Source: Mesorhizobium sp. B2-7-1 (lineage in GTDB: Bacteria > Pseudomonadota > Alphaproteobacteria > Rhizobiales > Rhizobiaceae). From it: a DNA stretch of 63,620 nucleotides. Within the stretch, counting starts at the first letter, position 1. The number at the start of each line of letters is the position of its first letter. The notes below the pieces were generated by a model. It saw only the letters and a list, made by a program, of their open reading frames with translations. It was not told the origin of the DNA and did no database searches. The stretch spans positions 1 through 63,620 of the forward strand of contig NZ_VFUA01000026.1 in assembly GCF_006440735.1 (NCBI RefSeq), read 5' to 3'. Both the position numbers and the translations under genes were made by a program. Below are positions 1 through 7,695 of this stretch, piece after piece.

Positions 1-215
1 GCGCAAGAGCGGGGCGACGAAGCTGCCAATCGCCCCTTGCGGGGGAGATGTCCGGCAGGACGGAGAGGGGTGTGAAGGATCGCGACCTTCGAGCGGTCAG
101 CTTTCGAGTGTCCGTGAGCAACGGCCAATAAGCCGGCGGGACAGCACCCCCTCTGCCTTGCCAGGCATCTCCCCCGCAAGGGGCGATTGGCAGCTTCGTC
201 GCCCCGCTCTTGCGC
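1..215. repeat. Large inverted repeat, family R1 (50-bp perfect arms)
   Basis: Positions 1-50 and 166-215 are exact reverse complements of each other (50 of 50 bases by eye), separated by a 115-bp spacer. The arms contain the palindromic core CCCCTTGCGGGGGAGATG, which recurs at 20290-20331, 24776-24943, 43881-44070, 44921-44953 and 62254-62412. The spacer flanks also share the imperfect GTCCGGCAGGACGGAGAGG-type segment seen in the other copies. The element may continue left of the window. It looks like a non-coding intergenic repeat that could form a long hairpin; no coding function is seen. Confidence 0.9.
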
Positions 216-268
216 CCACCTCCCATCTCCCTCATCTTTTTCTCTACAAGAACACGACGGGACATCAC

Positions 269-886
269 GTGACCCTTCCCAACATGATCACGATCATGCG
301 GCTGCTGCTCGTGCCCGCCGTGGTGCTGGCCATGCTCCAGTCGCTTTGGGGTTGGGCCTTCGCCGGATTCCTCGTCGCCGGCATTTCCGATGGCGTCGAC
401 GGCTTCATCGCGCGCCGCTGGAACCAGTCGTCCCGCCTCGGCGCCTATCTCGATCCGATCGCCGACAAGCTCTTGCTGGTCTCGGTTTTCGTCGTCATGG
501 GCTTTGCCGGCGAACTGCCGCTCTGGCTGGTGGTGACCATGGTCTCGCGCGACGGGCTGATCGTCTGCGCCGTGCTTTTGTCCAGCGTGATGAGCCATCC
601 GGTCGAGGTGAAGCCTCTCTTCGTGTCGAAGGCCAACACCGCCGCTCAGATCGTGCTGGCGGCGCTTGTGCTGGGCGAACTTGCCTTTTCCGTGCACCTA
701 GGCCCGCTGCGGACCGCGCTCATATTGCTGACCGGGGTCTTGACCGTGGCTTCGGCCGCGGCCTATCTCGTGGCTTGGCTAAGGCATATGAGCGGCTATG
801 GCGAAGGCTCCCGGACGAGCAACTCCCAGATCGTCAACACCAAGTCGGGCATCGGCAAGTCGGGCGGCTCCAGCACGGACGCCTGA
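269..886 (+). CDS. CDP-alcohol phosphatidyltransferase family protein
   Basis: The product is a 205-residue membrane enzyme that would transfer a phosphatidyl group from CDP-diacylglycerol to an alcohol such as glycerol 3-phosphate (PgsA-like). The signature motif is visible as DGVDGFIARR followed by GAYLDPIADK, matching DG-x2-AR-x8-G-x3-D-x3-D, with both terminal aspartates in place. About four to five hydrophobic segments follow. The GTG at 269 is chosen because it gives the family-typical start MTLPNMITIMRLLLVP; an upstream in-frame ATG at 158 lies inside the inverted repeat and would add non-conserved sequence. It is followed closely by the AI-2E permease gene. The polar alcohol substrate is not decided by sequence alone. 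Confidence 0.88.
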   Translation: MTLPNMITIMRLLLVPAVVLAMLQSLWGWAFAGFLVAGISDGVDGFIARRWNQSSRLGAYLDPIADKLLLVSVFVVMGFAGELPLWLVVTMVSRDGLIVCAVLLSSVMSHPVEVKPLFVSKANTAAQIVLAALVLGELAFSVHLGPLRTALILLTGVLTVASAAAYLVAWLRHMSGYGEGSRTSNSQIVNTKSGIGKSGGSSTDA

Positions 887-899
887 CGATGACGACGCG

Positions 900-2045
900 G
901 TGATCGCTGCTGACGACGGCTCGGGCGGGCTTCGCCGCCAGGTCTTCTTCTGGCTGGCGACGGCCGTCCTGCTGGCGCTCTTCCTCTATTTGTTCTCGGG
1001 CATCCTCTTGCCCTTCGTCGCCGGCATGGTGCTGGCCTACTTCCTCGATCCGGTGGCCGACTGGCTGCAGCGGCTCGGCCTCTCGCGCCTGATGGCGACG
1101 GTGGTGATCCTGATCGCCTTCATCGTCGTGGTCGTGCTGGCCTTCGTCATCCTGGTGCCGGTGCTGGCCACCCAGATGGCCGATTTCGCCCGCAAGCTGC
1201 CGGAATATCTCACCCGCCTGCAGTCGCTGATCACCAGCTTCGATCCGAAATGGCTGGAGCAGCGTTTTGGCGTCAACGCCGCCGGCCTGCGCGACGGGCT
1301 GAATTCGCTCTTGACCTCGGGCTTCAGCCTGCTCACCACCGTCTTCACCTCGATCTGGAGCTCGGGCGTCGCGCTGGTCTCGGTGGTGAGTCTGTTCGTC
1401 GTCACCCCGGTCGTCGCCTTCTACATGCTGCTCGACTGGGACCGCATGGTGGCCGAGGTCGACGGCTGGGTGCCTCGCGACCATGTCGAGACAGTGCGCG
1501 CGCTTGCCCGCGACATCAACACCGCCACCGCCGGCTTCGTGCGTGGGCAGGGTACGCTCTGCCTTGTGCTCGGCGCCATGTATGCCACCGGACTGACGCT
1601 GACCGGCTTGAACTTCGCCATCCTCATCGGCTTCTTCGCCGGGCTGATCTCCTTCATCCCTTATGTCGGCTCCCTGACCGGATTGGTGCTCGCCGTCGGC
1701 GTCGCCTTCGTCCAGTTCTGGCCGGACTGGACCATGGTGGTCGCGGTGGCCTGCGTGTTCTTCGTCGGCCAGTTCATCGAGGGCAACATCCTGCAGCCGA
1801 GGCTGGTCGGGAAGAGCGTCGGCCTGCATCCGGTGTGGCTGATGTTCGCGCTCTTTGCCTTCGGCGCGCTGTTCGGCTTCGTCGGTCTTTTGATCGCCGT
1901 GCCGGCCTCGGCGGCGATTGCCGTGCTGGTGCGCTTCGCCATCGGCCGCTATCTTGAATCGCCGCTTTACAAGGGCCACGCCACCGAACCCGCGCCGCCA
2001 TTGCCGGCAGATCGCGGCGGCGGCCACCGCTCGAAGCGGGGCTGA
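900..2045 (+). CDS. AI-2E family transporter (PerM-like permease)
   Basis: This is a polytopic membrane protein of 381 residues with about eight hydrophobic segments and the PerM/AI-2E family pattern, including the region IPYVGSLTGLVLAV and the C-terminal EGNILQPRLVGKSVGLHP block. Family members have been linked to export of small molecules or ions; the substrate here is unknown. The start is uncertain. An in-frame ATG at 798 overlaps the previous gene by 89 bp, but codon use in that overlap fits the upstream frame, so the GTG at 900 is preferred. The next gene starts 2 bp after the stop, so the three genes 269-2751 look like one transcript. Confidence 0.85.
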   Translation: MIAADDGSGGLRRQVFFWLATAVLLALFLYLFSGILLPFVAGMVLAYFLDPVADWLQRLGLSRLMATVVILIAFIVVVVLAFVILVPVLATQMADFARKLPEYLTRLQSLITSFDPKWLEQRFGVNAAGLRDGLNSLLTSGFSLLTTVFTSIWSSGVALVSVVSLFVVTPVVAFYMLLDWDRMVAEVDGWVPRDHVETVRALARDINTATAGFVRGQGTLCLVLGAMYATGLTLTGLNFAILIGFFAGLISFIPYVGSLTGLVLAVGVAFVQFWPDWTMVVAVACVFFVGQFIEGNILQPRLVGKSVGLHPVWLMFALFAFGALFGFVGLLIAVPASAAIAVLVRFAIGRYLESPLYKGHATEPAPPLPADRGGGHRSKRG

Positions 2046-2046
2046 A

Positions 2047-2751
2047 ATGGCTGCTCAGCCAGCAGATAAGCCACGCCAGCTGCCGCTCGATCTCGGCCAC
2101 GGCACCGGCTATTCGCGTGACGAGCTCGTCGTCTCGGGCACCAATGCGCAAGCGGCATCGCTGGTCGACCGCTGGCCCGACTGGCCGTCGCCGGTCGTGG
2201 TGCTGGCTGGGCCGCCCGGCTCCGGCAAGACGCATCTCGCCCGGATCTGGCAGGAGCGCGCGCACGCCGTCGCCATCGATCCCGGCCGGATCGGCGAGCA
2301 CATTGCCGGGCTCGGTGTCGGGTCGGCGCTTATCGACGACATCGACAAGGCGGCGATCGACGAGCAGGCCCTGTTCCACCTGATCAATGCCGTGCGCGCC
2401 GCCGGCTCGACGCTGCTCTTGACGGCGCGGCGGTTCCCCTCCGCCTGGCGCGTCGCGCTGCCCGACCTCATCTCGCGGCTGAAAGCGGCGGCGACGGTGG
2501 AGATCCACGAGCCCGACGACCTTTTGCTCGCCGGCGTCATCACCAAGCTGTTCGCCGACCGCCAGATCGAGGTCGAGCCGCATGTGGTGCAATATCTGGT
2601 GCGCCGCATCGAGCGTTCGCTCGGCACCGCCATGCGTATCGTCGAGCGCCTCGATAGCGCAGCCCTCGAGCGCAAGACGCCGATCACCCGCGTCTTGGCC
2701 GCCGAGACCGTCAGCGCCATGGACGAAGGGCAGGGTGAGTTCGATATCTAG
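2047..2751 (+). CDS. hdaA: HdaA, DnaA-related regulator of replication initiation
   Basis: The 234-residue protein matches the DnaA AAA+ domain without the DNA-binding domain, as in Hda/HdaA. A Walker A motif GPPGSGKT lies at about residues 55-62 and an IDDIDKA Walker B-like segment follows near residue 98. The N-terminal QLPLDL (residues 11-16) fits a beta-clamp binding motif, which Hda proteins use to dock on DnaN and stimulate ATP hydrolysis on DnaA. The ATG at 2047 is chosen over longer in-frame starts because it sits 2 bp after the previous stop and puts the clamp motif at the N terminus. A short palindrome (2761-2777) follows the stop and may act in transcript ending. Confidence 0.9.
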   Translation: MAAQPADKPRQLPLDLGHGTGYSRDELVVSGTNAQAASLVDRWPDWPSPVVVLAGPPGSGKTHLARIWQERAHAVAIDPGRIGEHIAGLGVGSALIDDIDKAAIDEQALFHLINAVRAAGSTLLLTARRFPSAWRVALPDLISRLKAAATVEIHEPDDLLLAGVITKLFADRQIEVEPHVVQYLVRRIERSLGTAMRIVERLDSAALERKTPITRVLAAETVSAMDEGQGEFDI

Positions 2752-2782
2752 TCTGCTTCCCTTCTCCCGGGGAGAAGCGCCC

Positions 2783-3046
2783 TTACGCCCATAGCCGGGC
2801 CAGATGCCGGGCCAGCAGATAGACTCCCATATGCGCGGCCACATAGCAGGCGGCGACAAGGATGAAGAACATCAGGCTGGCGGACCGCGACCGGACCACA
2901 CCGCCATTTCTCTTGCCGGGACGGTTGTTCCAAACCCACAGGGCGGCGCACAGAATTGCCCAAGAGACTGCGACCGAAACCGTAAAGCCGTAATAGGCCA
3001 GATAGGCCGGGCCGATCAGCGACAGCAACGCCTCGATGGCAGGCAT
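2783..3046 (-). CDS. Small membrane protein, unknown function
   Basis: An 87-residue protein with three predicted hydrophobic segments (about residues 5-20, 22-40 and 60-80) and a basic loop NNRPGKRNGG between the second and third. The ATG at 3046 is preceded by a purine-rich AGGGGGA ribosome site at good spacing, so it is preferred over the longer frame from 3136. It converges on hdaA. I do not recognise a named family; a small inner-membrane protein is the most that can be said. Confidence 0.7.
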   Translation of the reverse strand: MPAIEALLSLIGPAYLAYYGFTVSVAVSWAILCAALWVWNNRPGKRNGGVVRSRSASLMFFILVAACYVAAHMGVYLLARHLARLWA

Positions 3047-3174
3047 CGAAAATCCCCCTGGGTTCGAAGTGTAGACCGGTGACAGGTTGGAAGCGAGGGA
3101 TTGTCGTGCCGCGTCCCGGCAGAAACCGATTCGCATGGCCAGATCTGATTATAAGCGGGCTAATCGGCCGGCGC

Positions 3175-3230
3175 GTGACATCGAGATGACGACGTGATAT
3201 ATTGATATCAATGCAATCGGCATGATATCA
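3175..3230 (+). promoter_or_regulatory. Toxin-antitoxin promoter and paired palindromic operator
   Basis: A sigma-70-like promoter is visible: GTGACA at 3175-3180, a 17-bp spacer, and TATATT at 3198-3203. Two copies of the 8-bp palindrome TGATATCA lie at 3203-3210 and 3223-3230, exactly 20 bp apart (two helical turns), each followed by ATG. The first overlaps the -10 element and the second lies just before the antitoxin start. This is the arrangement expected for autorepression by a ribbon-helix-helix antitoxin (inferred). Confidence 0.65.
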
Positions 3231-3485
3231 ATGAGTGCTGTTACGATCAGAAACCTTCCGGAGGAAACGCATCGTGCGTTGCGGGTGCGCGCGGCCATCA
3301 ATGGACGCAGCACGGAGGCGGAAATCCGCGCCATTCTTGAAGACGCGGTTCGACCGGAGGGCCGAGTCAAGCTGGGCTCGCTATTGTCCGCCATTGCTCG
3401 CCGGTCGGGCGTGACGGACGAGGACGTTGAAGCACTCGAACAAGCCCGTGAGAAAAGCCTGGCCGAGCCGCTGAAATTCGAATGA
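3231..3485 (+). CDS. FitA/VapB-type antitoxin, ribbon-helix-helix
   Basis: An 84-residue antitoxin. The N terminus MSAVTIRNLPEETHRALR matches the FitA-like ribbon-helix-helix DNA-binding domain, with the beta strand SAVTIRNLP and helices carrying RAAINGRSTEAEIRAIL. The C-terminal half is the likely toxin-neutralising part. It should bind the paired TGATATCA operator upstream and inhibit the PIN toxin encoded next; the stop codon overlaps the toxin start by 4 bp, indicating translational coupling. An in-frame ATG at 3222 falls inside the second palindrome and would add three residues; 3231 is preferred, although neither start has a clear ribosome site. Confidence 0.85.
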   Translation: MSAVTIRNLPEETHRALRVRAAINGRSTEAEIRAILEDAVRPEGRVKLGSLLSAIARRSGVTDEDVEALEQAREKSLAEPLKFE

Positions 3486-3904
3486 TCCTCTTGGACACTA
3501 ACGTCGTTTCGGAGGTGATGAGACCGCAACCTAATCCCGCGGTCCTGGCCTGGCTGGACAAGCAGGTTGCCCAGACACTCTATCTGTCCAGCATCACGCT
3601 GGCGGAGGTGCTGTTCGGCATCGAAGCCATGCCAGCCGGTCGGCGCAAAGATGCGCTGGCCGAAACCTTTGCCGGGATATGCGCAATCTTCGATCGGCGC
3701 ATCCTGGTCTTTGACGAGGAGGCGGCACGCCGCTATGCCGGTCTCGCCGTAAAGGCCAGAACCGCCGGAAGGGGATTTCCCGTGCCTGACGGGTACATCG
3801 CGGCCATCGCCGCCGCGAAAGGCTTTCAGGTCGCGTCGCGGGACACGGCGCCGTTTCATGCGGCCGGCGTTTCCGTGATCAACCCATGGGAGCCTGTGGC
3901 GTAG
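3482..3904 (+). CDS. FitB/VapC-type PIN-domain toxin ribonuclease
   Basis: A 140-residue PIN-domain protein. The acidic residues expected to bind metal are visible: D5 in MILLDTNVVSE, E42 in ITLAEVLFGIE, D103 in VPDGYIAAIA, and D121 in ASRDTAPF. The family cleaves RNA when freed from its antitoxin. The gene overlaps the antitoxin stop by 4 bp. The C-terminal ending INPWEP is typical of the FitB subgroup. All catalytic positions are present, so the toxin is probably functional. It is immediately followed by debris of another VapC gene. Confidence 0.9.
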   Translation: MILLDTNVVSEVMRPQPNPAVLAWLDKQVAQTLYLSSITLAEVLFGIEAMPAGRRKDALAETFAGICAIFDRRILVFDEEAARRYAGLAVKARTAGRGFPVPDGYIAAIAAAKGFQVASRDTAPFHAAGVSVINPWEPVA

Positions 3905-4064
3905 ATGTCCCATTCCGGAACAGTCTTTCGGCATCGCTCTTGCAATGCAGACAATGCCGGCTGATCCCGGTCCCGGTCGCGTTCCAGATCGGGTTGTAGG
4001 CTCGCCGGGCTCGAGGTGTTGGGGTTCTCGCCCGGCGGGTTTACCGTTCCAGCGGAGCTCGTCT
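3905..4064. other. Intergenic stretch without a recognisable gene
   Basis: Between the intact toxin stop and the VapC remnant I see no coding potential consistent with the high-GC3 neighbours and no clear promoter. It may be scrambled 5' sequence of the decayed VapC gene. Confidence 0.4.
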
Positions 4065-4198
4065 CACGCCGTAGGACTCAACTTCGGGGACTGTTTCGCT
4101 ATGAAGCAGCGAAAGCTCGCAGCTGCCCGCCGCTTTATGTCGGCGACGATTTCTCCAAGACCGACATGGAACGCGATCTGAACGGCCGAGGTGGCTAG
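4065..4198 (+). pseudogene. Remnant of a second VapC PIN toxin (C-terminal part, frameshifted)
   Basis: Two short reading frames together give the C-terminal signature of a different VapC subgroup. Frame one encodes LNFGDCFA (from 4077) and frame two continues YEAAKARS then LYVGDDFSKTDMERDL, ending at TAG 4196-4198. A single base appears to be missing around 4097-4101. No upstream PIN sequence (start, first Asp, Glu) is recognisable in 3905-4064. The last bases coincide with the start of a mosaic repeat at 4197. It is best read as a degraded toxin gene; identification is by motif recognition only. Confidence 0.6.
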
Positions 4199-4296
4199 AG
4201 CAATTCTAGGAAAAGTGTGAGCGGTTTTCAGTCTGGAATTGCGTCAAAACAAGGAGATAGAGCGGTTCGCCGTTTCCGTGAAACGGTGAACGCTCT
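4197..4296. repeat. Rhizobial intergenic mosaic element (RIME-like), copy 1
   Basis: The segment starts AGAGCAATTCTAGGAAAAG and ends GTGAAACGGTGAACGCTCT. It is closely similar, over about 100 bp, to 16111-16219. Internal inverted repeats (CAATTC/GAATTG and CCGTTTCCGTGAAACGG) would form two hairpins. It begins at the stop codon of the VapC remnant. No coding function. Confidence 0.85.
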
Positions 4297-4393
4297 CGGT
4301 CCGCCCCCTTGAGCCTGTCCCACAGCCGGCGCAATTGTCTCCGGCCAGGAGTCCCGACAGCGCGGCCGGTCTGATTATTTCCGAGAGAAGCGA

Positions 4394-4470
4394 TGGTCGG
4401 AGTGGCAGGATTCGAACCTGCGACCCCCTGATCCCAAATCAGGTGCGCTACCAGGCTGCGCTACACTCCG
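4394..4470 (-). tRNA. tRNA-Pro(TGG)
   Basis: On the minus strand the 77-nt sequence runs from CGGAGTGTAGC to the encoded CCA tail. The acceptor stem CGGAGTG pairs with CACTCCG, the T-loop GGTTCGAATCC is present, and the anticodon loop TTTGGGA gives anticodon TGG. Both stems and the CCA end (4394-4396) are intact. Confidence 0.97.
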
Positions 4471-4693
4471 ACGTCCCGCGGCGTATAGGGGGCGCGCGCC
4501 CGGAAGGCAACACAAAAACGGAGGCCCTTCGATCCGGGCCGATGCCGCTGTATTGAGGAGTGCCAGCCCTCGATTTCAACAACGGTGTCCGGATAGCCGC
4601 GGGGGCCCGCAAGGGGTGGCTGCAAGCGGCGCTTGAAAACCTTGCCGCCTCCGCTGATGCCTTCGCGGCCTTCATGCAAAGTGATCGGTCAGC

Positions 4694-5893
4694 TCAGCGC
4701 TTCTGGCCGGCGATCTTCCTGGCGATCGCCGTACCCTGGATCCTTGCGTTGGAAAAGCAGCCGCGAATGCTCGGCCGCATGCCGGTGAACCAGAGTCCGG
4801 GCAGCTTCGGGTCGTTGGGGGCGCCGTTGAACAGCGGCACGCCCTTGGCGTCGAGCACGCCGAGCTTGCCCAGCATCGCCTCCAGCCCGGTGCGATAGCC
4901 GGTAGCGGCAATGATGATGTCGGGCGCGATCGTCTGGCCATTGTCCAGCACGACGCCGTCGCGCCTGAATTCGCGCAGTTGCGGCACCACGATGATGCGC
5001 CCGGCCTTGATGGCATCGACCGCGCCGTCGTCGGCGGCGATCGCAGTATAGTCGGAGCCGAGCCGGCTGGCGCCCCCCGCCGGGGCAGGGGGCAGGCCGT
5101 ATTTCGTCAGATCCCCGAACACCAGGCGCTGCGTTGCCGCCATGGCTGCGTCCGCGAGCCATGTGGGTAGGTTGGCCATGAGCGGCGATATGCGGTGCAC
5201 CGCGATCTGGCCGATGCGCTTGGGCAGCAGCGAAGGTCCGTTGCGGGCCGAAAGCCACATCTGGCCCGTCTCGACACGGGAAAGATGGTTGAGCGCGTCG
5301 AAGCCGGAATTGCCGGCGCCGACCACCAGCACCTTCTTGCCGGCATAGTCGCTCGCCTTGCCGAAATCGGCCGAGTGGATGATCGATCCGGGAAAATCCG
5401 CCATGCCTTTCCAGGCCGGGATGAAGGGTTGCCGGTCGCGCCCGGTGGCGATCACCACATATCGCGCCGCCTTCAAGCCGGCGCTCGTCCGCAACAGCCA
5501 GTGGTCGCCGCGAAATTCGATCTCGTCGACCTTGATGCCGAAAACGATCGGCAGCTGATGCGTCTCGGCGAAATCGTTGAGATGGCGGATGACGGCGCTC
5601 CGGTGCGGGAAGGCCGGCGTCCCTACCGGAAAGGATACGCCCGGCAACGAGGAGAGGTCGCGATGCGTGTTGAGGTGCAGGTTGTCGTGGCGGCGATGCC
5701 AGGGCTCGGCCAGCCGTTGCTCGCGTTCCAGGACCTGCGTCGTCACGCCGGCCTTGGCCAGCGCATGCGCGGCGGCAAGCCCCGCGGCGCCCGCGCCGAT
5801 GACAATCGCGCCTTCCAGTATCGTTGGCTCGCCGACCCCCGACGGCAAGACTTTCGCTTCCGCGCCCATGCGTGTCTTTATCGTCGTCATCAT
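4694..5893 (-). CDS. Flavin-containing monooxygenase / NAD(P)-binding oxidoreductase
   Basis: A 399-residue class B-type flavoprotein. The N-terminal FAD-binding Rossmann motif is GAIVIGAGAAGLAAAHALA, and a second nucleotide-binding motif VLVVGAGNSGFD follows mid-protein, as in flavin-containing monooxygenases that use NADPH and oxygen. The ATGYRTG-like segment IIAATGYRTG near the C terminus is also characteristic. The family oxidises soft nucleophiles (sulfur, nitrogen) or inserts oxygen; the substrate cannot be read from the sequence. The start at 5893 (MMTTIKTR) is preferred over 5965 because a short AAGG lies just upstream. The gene stands alone between tRNA-Pro and the next minus-strand gene, 112 bp upstream. 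Confidence 0.85.
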   Translation of the reverse strand: MMTTIKTRMGAEAKVLPSGVGEPTILEGAIVIGAGAAGLAAAHALAKAGVTTQVLEREQRLAEPWHRRHDNLHLNTHRDLSSLPGVSFPVGTPAFPHRSAVIRHLNDFAETHQLPIVFGIKVDEIEFRGDHWLLRTSAGLKAARYVVIATGRDRQPFIPAWKGMADFPGSIIHSADFGKASDYAGKKVLVVGAGNSGFDALNHLSRVETGQMWLSARNGPSLLPKRIGQIAVHRISPLMANLPTWLADAAMAATQRLVFGDLTKYGLPPAPAGGASRLGSDYTAIAADDGAVDAIKAGRIIVVPQLREFRRDGVVLDNGQTIAPDIIIAATGYRTGLEAMLGKLGVLDAKGVPLFNGAPNDPKLPGLWFTGMRPSIRGCFSNARIQGTAIARKIAGQKR

Positions 5894-6005
5894 GCCTTCA
5901 ACTGGCACGACCATGTATCTGACATATGCCGCCCACGGGCCAAAAGGAATAGGTCGACGTTGCAAAGACCTTTGGCATTGTGTCGCGGATTTTTACAAGC
6001 GCTGG

Positions 6006-6974
6006 CTAATGAACCGGGTCGGCATGGCGATGCACCAGCTTGAAGGCGCCGTCCTCCAGCCGGAACACTTCCGTCACCCGCAAGGTCATCTCGGTCGCCT
6101 CGCCGTTCTTGCCCATGCGCGCCTTGGCATGCTGCAGGCCGCTCCAGAAGGCCAGGTCGCCGCTTGCCGAAGCCTGCAGCACCTCAAGGTCGGTGCTGCC
6201 GCCCTTGCCGAAGCTCGCTGCATCGCGTTCGTAGCGGCCGGCAACCGCCTCGGCGCCTTCGAGATGGTCGCCGCGCGGCGAAAAGAACGTCGCCGGCCCG
6301 GCATGGGTGACGATCGCCTTCAGCGAGGTGGCGTCGCCATTGACATAGTCCTCGGCGATCTTCCCGCGCTGCTTCATGAAGGCATCGAAGGACGAGCCGC
6401 CGGGATGCACCGTCCTGATCCAGGTTTCCATCGCCGCCATGAATTTCTCGAGAAACGCCGCGGTGTCGCTATTGGTCACCGCGCCTTTGTCGTCCAGCAG
6501 TTCCGCGACATTGCCGATATAGGCCTCCGGCTGCTGCATCACCGGCATGTCGAGGAAGACGAAGGTCTGCCGTAGCGCGTGGTTGGCCCCGAATGCGCCG
6601 AGCTTATAGGGCGTGACGCTGACCACGCCGGCGGGCAGGCCTTTGAACACGCTCTTGCCGGACGGCCGCGAGCCGACATCGAGCGCATTCTTCAGGCAGC
6701 CCGGGATCGAACGGTTGTATTCCGGTGTGACGAACAGCACCGCGTCGCATTCGCGTATCGCCGCGCGGAAGGCCGACCACGGCGCCGGCGGGTCGTCGCC
6801 GTCCAGATCCTCGTTGTAGAGCGGCAACTGGCCGATCTCGATGAAGCGGCAGCGCACCGAATCCGGCGCGCGGGCGGCCAGCGCCTTGGCGATCTTTCGG
6901 CTGAAGGACTGGGCGCGCAGGCTGCCGACAAGCACGGCGAGCTGCAGGACGGCGTGTTCGATTGCATCGGTCAT
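6006..6974 (-). CDS. NADPH-dependent FMN reductase fused to an NTF2-like (SnoaL) domain
   Basis: A 322-residue protein made of two parts. Residues about 8-190 form a flavodoxin-like FMN reductase with VGSLRAQSFSRKIAKAL and the family motif VTPEYNRSIPGCLKNALD. Residues about 200-322 resemble an NTF2/SnoaL-like domain (IAEDYVNGD, then LRVTEVFRLEDGAFKLVHRHAD). The reductase would reduce quinones, azo compounds or flavin with NADPH; the second domain may bind a small substrate. Family FMN reductases are normally about 180-190 residues, so the extra domain is unusual. The start at 6974 (MTDAIEHAVLQLAVLVGS) is chosen because the longer frame lacks similarity. Confidence 0.85.
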   Translation of the reverse strand: MTDAIEHAVLQLAVLVGSLRAQSFSRKIAKALAARAPDSVRCRFIEIGQLPLYNEDLDGDDPPAPWSAFRAAIRECDAVLFVTPEYNRSIPGCLKNALDVGSRPSGKSVFKGLPAGVVSVTPYKLGAFGANHALRQTFVFLDMPVMQQPEAYIGNVAELLDDKGAVTNSDTAAFLEKFMAAMETWIRTVHPGGSSFDAFMKQRGKIAEDYVNGDATSLKAIVTHAGPATFFSPRGDHLEGAEAVAGRYERDAASFGKGGSTDLEVLQASASGDLAFWSGLQHAKARMGKNGEATEMTLRVTEVFRLEDGAFKLVHRHADPVH

Positions 6975-7219
6975 GGCGAAACGTCCGTTTTGGCGGTGGC
7001 TCACGGGAGGGTCGGCCCCGGCAAGGCCGCCCGACATTTCGATAATGTCGCCGGCGCGGCGAGGTTCCCCGCGCCGTGGGGGTGCAGGGGTGCTTGCGCC
7101 CTTGCCGCCGCGGCCATTGCACAGTAATGACGGATTGGCGCGAGATTTCAGGCTCCCGACAGGACCCGGAAATGGCGCTGAACAAGGGTGCCCGGGCTTC
7201 GGGCGGCAAAGAGGTGGTC

Positions 7220-7525
7220 ATGTCCGCGCGTATTTTCAGTCCAGCCAAAACCGCGATGCAGTCCGGCAAGGCCAAGACCGGACATTGGGTGCTGGAATTC
7301 GACCCCGCCCAGCGCAAGAAGATCGACCCGCTGATGGGCTACACCACCTCGGGCGACATGCTGAGCCAGGTGAAGCTCACCTTCGACACGAAGGAAGAGG
7401 CGGTAGCTTATGCCGAGAAGGAAAAGATCGCCTATCGCCTCGAAGAGCCGAAGGAAGCCAAGCGCCGGCAGATTTCCTATTCGGACAATTTCCGCTATGA
7501 CCGCAGGACGCCCTGGACGCACTGA
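7220..7525 (+). CDS. ETC complex I subunit, NDUFS4-like
   Basis: A 101-residue protein matching the ETC_C1_NDUFA4/NDUFS4-like family, accessory subunits of alphaproteobacterial complex I. Recognisable features are MSARIFSPAKTAMQSGKAKT, the conserved WVLEFDP segment, GYTTSGDMLSQVKLTFDTKEEAV, and the C-terminal NFRYDRRTPWTH. The start at ATG 7220 gives the typical N terminus; the longer frame upstream is not conserved. It is separated from the nuo operon and lies next to tRNA-Arg. Confidence 0.93.
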   Translation: MSARIFSPAKTAMQSGKAKTGHWVLEFDPAQRKKIDPLMGYTTSGDMLSQVKLTFDTKEEAVAYAEKEKIAYRLEEPKEAKRRQISYSDNFRYDRRTPWTH

Positions 7526-7579
7526 CTTTCGAGTCACGCGTCGCTTGGCATGACAGACCAGCCGGCTCGGCCGGCCGAC

Positions 7580-7656
7580 GGTCCCGTAGCTCAGCTGGAT
7601 AGAGCACCGGCCTTCTAAGCCGATGGTCACAGGTTCGAATCCTGTCGGGATCGCCA
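7580..7656 (+). tRNA. tRNA-Arg(TCT)
   Basis: A 77-nt tRNA with acceptor stem GGTCCCG pairing to CGGGATC (one G-U), D-stem GCTC/GAGC, anticodon loop CTTCTAA giving TCT, T-arm ACAGGTTCGAATCCTGT, and an encoded CCA at 7654-7656. The anticodon stem has one C-A mismatch at its outer end. Confidence 0.95.
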
Positions 7657-7695
7657 ATTAATTCAATGGCTTATGGAGTCTGGCTGACTCTCGAT

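Noticed and set aside
834..2027. Long open frame on the minus strand across the AI-2E permease gene
   Set aside because: Shadow of the real gene: composition is Asp/Glu/His/Gln/Arg-rich without domains, and the plus-strand frame has clear membrane helices.
2761..2777. CTTCTCCCGGGGAGAAG palindrome after hdaA as a terminator
   Set aside because: The stem is short and no T run follows, so it is mentioned with hdaA but not listed separately.
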